Source: Anaerolineaceae bacterium (GTDB taxonomy: Bacteria; Chloroflexota; Anaerolineae; Aggregatilineales; Phototrophicaceae). From it: a stretch of DNA of 64,000 bases. Of the stretch, positions 55,171-64,000 are shown piece after piece; the stretch's first letter is position 1, and each line of letters opens with the position of its first letter. The position numbers and the translations under genes are program-made. The notes beneath the pieces are model-generated. The model ran no database searches. It saw nothing but the letters and a program-made list of their open reading frames with translations, and was not told the origin of the DNA. The stretch is taken from NCBI GenBank assembly GCA_026708325.1, contig JAPOVC010000028.1, forward strand, positions 205,925 through 269,924, written 5' to 3'.

Positions 55171-57126
55171 ATGTCCGTCGCTGACGAGATCAAGTCCCGC
55201 ATCGATATTGTCAACTATATTCAGCAGCACGTCCCGCTGAAGAAGGCTGGCCGCTACTACAAGGCCAATTGTCCCTTTCACAGCGAACGTACGCCCTCCT
55301 TCATCGTCAATCCGGATACACAAAGCTGGCGTTGCTTTGGCAGCTGCGCCGAAGGCGGCGACCTGTTCACCTTTGCCCAGAAACACCACGGCTGGAGCTT
55401 CCGCGAGGCGCTGGAAGAGCTCGCCCGCCAGGCGGGCGTGGAGTTGCGGCGCCAGACCGACGAGCAAAGGCAGCAGGCGGCGCGCCGCGACGTGCTGCGG
55501 GGGGTGCTGCAGGCCGCGACGGACTGGTATCAGGAACGACTGTGGGACGCGCCGCGAGTGCTGAATTATGCGCGCGACCGGCGCGGCTTCAGCGACGATA
55601 CCCTGCGCGCCACGGCGCTGGGGTATGCGCCGGAAGGCTGGCAGCATCTGCGCGACTACATGCGGCAACTGGACTACAGTGACGAGGACCTGCTGGAAGT
55701 CGGCCTGCTGCGCCGCAACGAAGAGAGCGGACGCATTTACGATTACTTCCGCAAGCGCCTGGTCATTCCCATCCGCGATGAACGCGGTCGGGTTGTCGGC
55801 TTCGGCGCCCGCGCCCTTGCGGACGAGGACCAGCCCAAGTATCTGAATTCACCGCAAACGCCGCTCTTTGACAAGAGTCGCCTGCTCTACGGACTGGACC
55901 GGGCGCGGCAGGCGATTCGCAACGAAAACAGGGCGGTGATCGTAGAAGGCTATATGGATGTCATCCAGGCCCATCAGGCGGGCCACATGAACGTCGTGGC
56001 GCAGATGGGCACGTCCCTGACCGAGCCTCAGTTGCGCCTGCTGACCCCGCGCCTGACGGGCAGGGTGGTGCTGGCGCTTGATGCGGACAGCGCCGGCCAG
56101 AATGCGACCATGCGCAGCCTTGAAGTGGCCCGCGAAACGCTGCAGGCCGACTACAGCGGGCGCCTGTCGCTGGATATTCGGGTGCTGCGACTGCCTGGCG
56201 GCGTGGACCCGGACGACCTCATCCGCGAGGATGCCGCCATCTGGGGCCAGCGGGTCGGGGAAGCCACAGCGGTCGCAGACTATGTCATTGAAGCGGAGAT
56301 GCAGGCCCTGCCCGACAGCCCCGGCATTCAGGAGCGCGAAGCCGTGGCGCGTCGGCTGCTGCCCCTGTTGATGGCTTCTGAAAATCGCCTCTATTCCCGC
56401 GACAATCTGCAGAAGCTGGCGATGCGCCTGCGAATCGCCGAAGACGAACTTCTGCGTTGGTCACAGCGACAAAGGCCAGTCAACAATCGTCGCAGGGAAA
56501 ACGTGGCGAAGGTCCCTGAAGAATCGACTCAGGCAGCTGGTCCAATGCAGGAGGACCAAAATCGCGAGCGGGACTTCCTCGGCAACCTGTTGCGACAACC
56601 GGAACTGATTTACCGAATCAATCGCGCCTTTCGCGAACTGGCGGCCGGCGATCTGACGCTCCTGCATGGTCCGCTGGAGGCATTTGGCGCCATGGACCTT
56701 GTCAACCGGGACTGCTCGTCTCTCTTGCAGGGTCTGCAACTGGCACTGAAGCAGGATGAATTGCCAGTGTTGGCCTGGCTGCAGGAGCACGGCGATGCCA
56801 CCCAGCGCGAGACCCTGCAGCAACTTGAACGCGAGACACCGGCCAGCGATCTGGACCATGCCCGTACGGTGATGCGGCAGGGCTTCGGCGCGGACCTGCC
56901 TGTGGTGGTGAAGCGCGCCGAAGCGGTGGACTGGCAGCGCGAATTGTTGCGGACTGCCTTGCGTTTGCGCCTCAGGCGCCTGGAAAGGGAGCGTCGCGAA
57001 CTCTATTACCTGCTGGAAGACGACGACAAGGGTAAGGAAGCCCTGCATGAACGCATCCAGTCGTCTGTGAGGGCGCGCAACCGGATCGATATGGCGCTGC
57101 AGAATCAGACCCCTGCAAACCGGTAA
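55171..57126 (+). CDS. dnaG: DNA primase DnaG
   Basis: 651 residues. The N-terminal zinc-binding domain has CPFH and CFGSC (near residues 35-65). The TOPRIM core contains [17 protein letters not shown] and [12 protein letters not shown]. The C-terminal helical region (from about 440) should contact the DnaB helicase encoded at 40690-42054. It makes RNA primers on lagging-strand templates. It lies 170 bases behind glyQS with its own promoter and five bases before rpoD. Confidence 0.97.
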   Translation: MSVADEIKSRIDIVNYIQQHVPLKKAGRYYKANCPFHSERTPSFIVNPDTQSWRCFGSCAEGGDLFTFAQKHHGWSFREALEELARQAGVELRRQTDEQRQQAARRDVLRGVLQAATDWYQERLWDAPRVLNYARDRRGFSDDTLRATALGYAPEGWQHLRDYMRQLDYSDEDLLEVGLLRRNEESGRIYDYFRKRLVIPIRDERGRVVGFGARALADEDQPKYLNSPQTPLFDKSRLLYGLDRARQAIRNENRAVIVEGYMDVIQAHQAGHMNVVAQMGTSLTEPQLRLLTPRLTGRVVLALDADSAGQNATMRSLEVARETLQADYSGRLSLDIRVLRLPGGVDPDDLIREDAAIWGQRVGEATAVADYVIEAEMQALPDSPGIQEREAVARRLLPLLMASENRLYSRDNLQKLAMRLRIAEDELLRWSQRQRPVNNRRRENVAKVPEESTQAAGPMQEDQNRERDFLGNLLRQPELIYRINRAFRELAAGDLTLLHGPLEAFGAMDLVNRDCSSLLQGLQLALKQDELPVLAWLQEHGDATQRETLQQLERETPASDLDHARTVMRQGFGADLPVVVKRAEAVDWQRELLRTALRLRLRRLERERRELYYLLEDDDKGKEALHERIQSSVRARNRIDMALQNQTPANR

Positions 57127-57131
57127 TCGAC

Positions 57132-58706
<1,575 letters not shown>

Positions 58707-58740
58707 GCGCTTCCGCCCCCCGGGCGAACAGATGCAAGAC

Positions 58741-58766
58741 AGGGCCTGGCGACGTCGCCAGGCCCT
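58741..58766 (+). terminator. Terminator hairpin behind rpoD
   Basis: AGGGCCTGGCGAC followed directly by GTCGCCAGGCCCT: a perfect palindrome (11-bp stem, four-base loop). No strong T-run. It shares the GGGCCTG core with the terminator at 32688-32715. Confidence 0.65.
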
Positions 58767-58776
58767 CAAACTTAAG

Positions 58777-58817
58777 GCGTCAAAGCATTTGACGCTTCGC
58801 GCCAGATATGCTAATCT
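58777..58817 (+). promoter_or_regulatory. Promoter and operator-like palindrome of the nuo operon
   Basis: GCGTCAAA, GCA, TTTGACGC is a perfect 8-bp inverted repeat (58777-58795). Its right arm contains TTGACG, which could be the -35 box, with GCTAAT (15 bases) or TAATCT (17 bases) downstream. A DNA-binding protein on the palindrome would cover the -35. Confidence 0.5.
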
Positions 58818-58861
58818 GCGCCTGTTTGCTCCAAAATGAACAAACGCTCGGGGAAGGCACC

Positions 58862-59221
58862 ATGGCGTTGCAGGAATTCGCACCCATCACCGCGTTGCTG
58901 GTGATATCGCTTGCGGTTGCCCTGCTGATCCTGTTCATCTCGCGCATTTTCGGCCCGCAGCGTCCTTCCCTGCGCAAGTCGGCGCCCTATGAGAGCGGTG
59001 TCAAACCGATCGGGCCGGGTACCCGCCGACTGCCAGTGCAGTTTTACCTGGTGGCGGTGCTCTTCATCCTCTTCGATATCGAGGTCATCTTCTTCCTGCC
59101 CTGGGCAGTGATCTTCCGGGAACTGGCGCTTTACGGCCTTGTGACCATGGGGATCTTCACGCTCGTTCTGACCATTGGCCTCGTCTATGAGTGGAAGTCA
59201 GGAGCGCTGGAATGGGAGTAA
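58862..59221 (+). CDS. nuoA: NADH-quinone oxidoreductase subunit A
   Basis: 119 residues from ATG 58862 (GGGGAAGG upstream). Three membrane helices are visible (about 10-27, 61-79 and 88-106), with the conserved loop YESGVKPIG and the helix-flanking [13 protein letters not shown]. It is a small membrane subunit near the quinone-binding junction of complex I. First gene of the nuo operon; it overlaps nuoB by ten bases. Confidence 0.95.
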   Translation: MALQEFAPITALLVISLAVALLILFISRIFGPQRPSLRKSAPYESGVKPIGPGTRRLPVQFYLVAVLFILFDIEVIFFLPWAVIFRELALYGLVTMGIFTLVLTIGLVYEWKSGALEWE

Positions 59222-59712
59222 GCTCGAAACTTGGCAACCTTGGCGTGGTGACCACCACGCTGGACCAGGCAATTAACTGGGCGCGCACGGGTGCGATGTG
59301 GCCGCTGCTTTTCGGTCTGGCCTGTTGCGCCATCGAATACATGAGTACCCAGGCCTCCAGCTACGACATGTCCCGCTTTGGCATGGAACTCAATCGCGCC
59401 ACGCCAAGGCAGGCGGACCTGTTGATCGTCTCCGGCCGCGTGACGCGCAAGATGGCGCCCGTGGTGCGGCAGCTTTACGACCAGATGGCCGCGCCCAAAT
59501 GGGTCATCTCCATGGGTGACTGCGCTTCCTGCGGCGGCATCTACAACAACTACGCCATCGTGCAGGGCGTGGACGAAATCGTCCCGGTCGACGTGTACAT
59601 CGCCGGCTGCCCGCCGCGACCGGAACAACTGATGCACGGCGTCCTGACGCTGCACCAGAAGGTGCATGGCGAGACCATCCTGGACTGGGCTGCGGAGGCG
59701 CCGCGTGCCTGA
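59212..59712 (+). CDS. nuoB: NADH-quinone oxidoreductase subunit B
   Basis: 166 residues from ATG 59212. The ligands of the terminal iron-sulfur cluster N2 are present: the CC pair in GLACCAIEY, the cysteine before SCGG in GDCASCGG, and the cysteine in IAGCPPRPE. It passes electrons to quinone at the membrane interface. It overlaps nuoA and nuoC. Confidence 0.96.
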   Translation: MGVSSKLGNLGVVTTTLDQAINWARTGAMWPLLFGLACCAIEYMSTQASSYDMSRFGMELNRATPRQADLLIVSGRVTRKMAPVVRQLYDQMAAPKWVISMGDCASCGGIYNNYAIVQGVDEIVPVDVYIAGCPPRPEQLMHGVLTLHQKVHGETILDWAAEAPRA

Positions 59713-60244
59713 TATCGCCCCGCCCCGGGACGCCGCCGACGCGTTGCAGGCGGCCATGCCCGATGCGCTTCTGGACAGCCACGGTTTTCGGGACGAAACG
59801 ACCCTGATCGTCCCGCCCGCGCAGGTCGTCGACGTGTGTCGCTTTCTGCGGGATACACCCGGGCTGGTCTTCAATTTCCTTTCCGACATTAGCGCCGTGG
59901 ACTACTGGCCGGAACTGGACCGGCCGGAACGTTTCGGCATTTGTTACCACTTGCTCTCCATGCTTTATGGCCGACGCCTGCGGGTGAAGATTTTCGTGGC
60001 GGAGGACAAGGCCGAAGCGCCTACGATGACCTCTGTCTGGCCCGGCGCCAACTGGCTGGAGCGCGAAATTTTTGATTTGATGGGCATCCGCTTCAGCGGC
60101 CACCCGGACATGCGCCGGGTGCTGATGCCGGCGGACTGGGACGGTCACCCGCACCGGCGGGATTACCCGCTGGGTTACGAGCAGGTGCAGTTCTCCTTCA
60201 ATGCGGAGGAGATCATGAAGCACAAGCCTTTCGCGAAAGAGTAG
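59705..60244 (+). CDS. nuoC: NADH-quinone oxidoreductase subunit C
   Basis: 179 residues from GTG 59705, with GGAGG seven bases upstream, overlapping nuoB by eight bases. Family motifs are [14 protein letters not shown], the central [18 protein letters not shown] and the C-terminal [18 protein letters not shown]. Peripheral-arm structural subunit of complex I, not fused to NuoD here. Confidence 0.95.
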   Translation: MPDIAPPRDAADALQAAMPDALLDSHGFRDETTLIVPPAQVVDVCRFLRDTPGLVFNFLSDISAVDYWPELDRPERFGICYHLLSMLYGRRLRVKIFVAEDKAEAPTMTSVWPGANWLEREIFDLMGIRFSGHPDMRRVLMPADWDGHPHRRDYPLGYEQVQFSFNAEEIMKHKPFAKE

Positions 60245-60257
60245 GCCAGGAGCGAGC

Positions 60258-61523
60258 ATGGCAGTCGTCGAGACGCCAACCGGTGCCCCTGAAGCGTACC
60301 GTTGGGAAGGCAACATCGAGGAATTGCGCGGGCTGGTCTCGGAGCGGGCCTTCACCGGCGAGACCATGCTGCTCAATATGGGGCCGCACCATCCCAGCAC
60401 CCATGGCGTGCTGCGCGTCCTGCTGGAACTGGACGGCGAACAGATCGTCAACGCCGTGCCTGACGTGGGTTTTTTGCACACCGGCATCGAAAAGACCATT
60501 GAATCCAAGACCTACGAGAAGGGCGTCACGGCCACGGACCGCATGGACTACCTGTCGCCGCTGTCCAACAACATGGCCTTTTGCCTGGCGGTCGAGAAGC
60601 TGGTGGACCTGGACGTGCCGCCACGCGCCCAGCTGATTCGCGTGATTTGTCTGGAGTTGCAGCGCATCGCCAGCCACATGGTCTGGCTGGGGACGCACGC
60701 CATTGATCTGGGCGCCATGAGTGTGCTGCTTTACGCCTTCCGGGAACGCGAGAAGGTGCTGGACATGCTGGAGATGCTGTCCGGACAGCGCATGATGGGC
60801 AGTTACTTTCGGCCGGGCGGAGTCTGGCGCGACATTACGTCGGACTTCAAGCCGACCCTGGTGAAGTTCCTCGGTGAGTTCCCGCGCGCCGTGGAGGACT
60901 ACCAGAGATTGCTGGAGAAGAACCCCATCTGGGTTGATCGCACCCAGGGCGTGGGTGTCATCGAGCCCGAGCGGGCGCTGGCCTGGGGCATGACCGGACC
61001 TGCATTGCGTGGCAGCGGCGTCAACTGGGACCTGCGCAAGTCGATGCCCTACAGCGGTTACGAAGATTTCGCCTTTACCGTGCCGCTGGGGGAGCATGGC
61101 GACGTTTATGATCGCTTCATGTGCCGCATCCTGGAACTGTGGGAGTCGATGAAGATTCTGCACCAGGCGCTGGAGAGGCTGGAAGACCGCGGTCCCTTCC
61201 GCTCCGACGACCGCAAGTTTGTGCCTCCACCGCGCAGCGAACTGGGACAGAGCATGGAGGCGGTCATCCATCACTTCAAGTTGTGGACGTCGGGCTTCGA
61301 TGCGCCGGACGAGGAAGTCTTCGCCGCCGTGGAGAGCCCCCGTGGCGAAATCGGCTGTTATTTGCACGGAACCGGTGGCAACATGCCACGCCGTGTCCAC
61401 TTCAAGACGCCGTCTTTCATGCACATCAGTTCACTGCCTTTGCTGACCCAGGGTCATTTCATCGCCGATCTGGTGGCGATCATCGGCAGCGTGGACATTG
61501 TGCTGGGCGATTGCGATCGATAG
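60258..61523 (+). CDS. nuoD: NADH-quinone oxidoreductase subunit D (49-kDa-type)
   Basis: 421 residues. The N-terminal block MGPHHPSTHGVLRV forms part of the quinone site; VGFLHTGIEKTIE, DYLSPLSNN, and a C-terminal HFIADLVAIIGSVDIVLGDCDR follow, as in NuoD. It is related to the large subunit of NiFe hydrogenases but lacks their nickel-binding cysteine pairs. Fourteen-base gap behind nuoC. Confidence 0.96.
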   Translation: MAVVETPTGAPEAYRWEGNIEELRGLVSERAFTGETMLLNMGPHHPSTHGVLRVLLELDGEQIVNAVPDVGFLHTGIEKTIESKTYEKGVTATDRMDYLSPLSNNMAFCLAVEKLVDLDVPPRAQLIRVICLELQRIASHMVWLGTHAIDLGAMSVLLYAFREREKVLDMLEMLSGQRMMGSYFRPGGVWRDITSDFKPTLVKFLGEFPRAVEDYQRLLEKNPIWVDRTQGVGVIEPERALAWGMTGPALRGSGVNWDLRKSMPYSGYEDFAFTVPLGEHGDVYDRFMCRILELWESMKILHQALERLEDRGPFRSDDRKFVPPPRSELGQSMEAVIHHFKLWTSGFDAPDEEVFAAVESPRGEIGCYLHGTGGNMPRRVHFKTPSFMHISSLPLLTQGHFIADLVAIIGSVDIVLGDCDR

Positions 61524-61542
61524 GGCGTCAGGGACGGAAGGA

Positions 61543-62045
61543 ATGTCACTACACGATCCCAGGTACAAGGCGCGTATCGCCGGTCATTTGGCCAAGTACC
61601 CGGACAAGCGTTCGGCGGTGATGCCGCTGCTCTACATCGCGCAGGAAGAGTATGGCTGGGTCAGCCCACGCGGCATCCAGGAAGTCGCCGAGATTTGCGA
61701 GATGGACCCCACCCAGGTGAAGTCCATCGCCGGCTTCTACACCATGTATTCCGAACGCGAAAAGGGCCGCTACTGGCTGCACGTCTGCACGGACCTGCCT
61801 TGCGCCCTGAACGGCGCCGACATTTTCTATCGCGAACTGCGGGAATACCTCGGCGTGGAAGACGGCGGCACCTCGGCGGATGGCCTGTTCACGGTTGAAC
61901 ATGTGATGTGTCTGGCGGCCTGCGACAAGGCGCCCATGCTGCAGTGCAACTTCCGCTACATGGAATCGCTGGACATGGAAAAGATGAAGGCCTGGATTGA
62001 GGAACGGCGCGCCGAACTTGAGGCTGCCGGGCAGGGACAGGGCTC

Positions 62046-62049
<4 letters not shown>
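61543..62049 (+). CDS. nuoE: NADH-quinone oxidoreductase subunit E (24-kDa-type, 2Fe-2S)
   Basis: 168 residues from ATG 61543, with GGAAGGA upstream. The four ligands of the 2Fe-2S cluster N1a are the two cysteines in CTDLPC and the two in CLAAC. The helical N-terminal region includes MPLLYIAQEEYGWVS. It works with NuoF in the NADH dehydrogenase module. It overlaps nuoF by four bases. Confidence 0.96.
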
Positions 62050-63353
<1,304 letters not shown>

Positions 63354-63388
63354 GCCGCGCCGGCAGCGGCGCTGCAGCGGAGGAACGC

Positions 63389-64000
63389 ATGGCTGAGACC
63401 GTGACCATCGTCGTCAACGACCAGGAGTATCAGGTGCCGGCGGGCGCCAACCTGGTCGATGCCGCGCGCAGCATCGGCGACCTCATTCCGGTGTTTTGTT
63501 ACCACCCCAAGATGGACCCGGTCGGCATGTGCCGCATGTGCCTGGTCGAGATGGGCAGCATTCAGCGCGACCGCGCCAGCGGCGACATCATGCTGGACGA
63601 AAAGGGTGTACCCCAGGTGCGCTGGTTCCCGACCCTGCAGACGGCCTGCACCGCCAGTGTTTACGAAGGCCTGGTGATTCGCACGAACACGCAACAGGTC
63701 GACGACGCGCGCGAAAACGTGCTCGAGTTTCTGCTCACCAGCCACCCGCTGGACTGCCCGATCTGCGACAAGGGCGGCGAATGCCCCCTGCAGAACCTGA
63801 CCATGGAACACGGCCCGGGCAAAACGCGCATGGTATTCGGCGACAAACTGAAGCTGGACAAGCACGTGCCGCTGGGCGATCTGGTCTTCCTTGACGAGGA
63901 ACGCTGCATCCAGTGCGCCCGCTGCGTTCGCTTTCAGGACGAGATCGTCGGCGATGACGTGCTGGCCTTCCACGAACGCGGTCGTTCGCTGCAAATCATC
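63389..64000 (+). CDS. nuoG: NADH-quinone oxidoreductase subunit G, N-terminal part, cut by window edge
   Basis: The first 204 codons are visible from ATG 63389 (GGAGGAACGC upstream). The N-terminal ferredoxin-like domain has the 2Fe-2S ligands in CYHPKMDPVGMCRMC and TACT. The His-Cys cluster region follows with DCPICDKGGECPLQ, and a further cluster motif CIQCARC begins near the end of the window. The gene continues beyond 64000. Confidence 0.95.
   Translation, partial: MAETVTIVVNDQEYQVPAGANLVDAARSIGDLIPVFCYHPKMDPVGMCRMCLVEMGSIQRDRASGDIMLDEKGVPQVRWFPTLQTACTASVYEGLVIRTNTQQVDDARENVLEFLLTSHPLDCPICDKGGECPLQNLTMEHGPGKTRMVFGDKLKLDKHVPLGDLVFLDEERCIQCARCVRFQDEIVGDDVLAFHERGRSLQII

Overview
The window is a high-GC bacterial chromosome segment with 54 protein-coding genes, two of them cut by the window edges. 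I see no rRNA, tRNA, CRISPR array or insertion sequence. A DnaD-type helicase-loading protein, a fused glycyl-tRNA synthetase in a glyQS-dnaG-rpoD cluster, many Ala-Gln-ended signal peptides and many peptide and sugar ABC transporters together suggest Chloroflexota (Anaerolineae or Caldilineae type). This assignment is inference; no marker gene was compared.

Layout. 1-14576 (minus): one long operon. Two oligopeptide-type binding proteins and four ABC transporter subunits lead into two HyuA-like and two HyuB-like hydantoinase/oxoprolinase subunits and an Asp/Glu/hydantoin racemase. 14577-15211 is GC-rich non-coding DNA. 15212-17050 (plus): a glutaredoxin-thioredoxin reductase fusion and a thiol peroxidase. 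17068-21629 (minus): an SsuABC/NMT1-type transporter with an amidohydrolase and a PfkB kinase. 21839-28019: scattered metabolic genes (SDR, M19 dipeptidase, FAD oxidoreductase, DUF4956 membrane protein, M24 peptidase) and three tandem EthD-like 117-residue paralogs. 28141-31676 (plus): a ribose-type sugar ABC transporter. 31843-36687 (minus): a VOC protein, an M16 peptidase and pdxS.

36780-42603 (minus) is the most unusual part. A tightly coupled operon holds a bifunctional-nuclease-family protein, replicative helicase DnaB, a DnaD-domain protein, a helicase-loader-like protein with two AAA+ modules in one chain, a two-domain GNAT acetyltransferase, and a ketol-acid-reductoisomerase-like protein whose metal and catalytic residues are largely replaced. 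42689-47560 holds envelope and miscellaneous genes. 47767-58706 (plus) is core information processing: rpoB (with no rpoC behind it), a fused glyQS, dnaG and rpoD. 58862-64000 (plus) is the start of a complex I operon, nuoABCDEF plus a truncated nuoG.

Several sigma-70-like promoters can be read directly (upstream of rpoB, dnaG, the sugar-binding protein, the dnaB operon, the SsuB-like gene and the M16 peptidase). Strong hairpins sit directly behind two binding-protein genes, behind the M16 gene, behind rpoB and behind rpoD. Products are assigned from recognisable motifs and family resemblance only; no database search was run.
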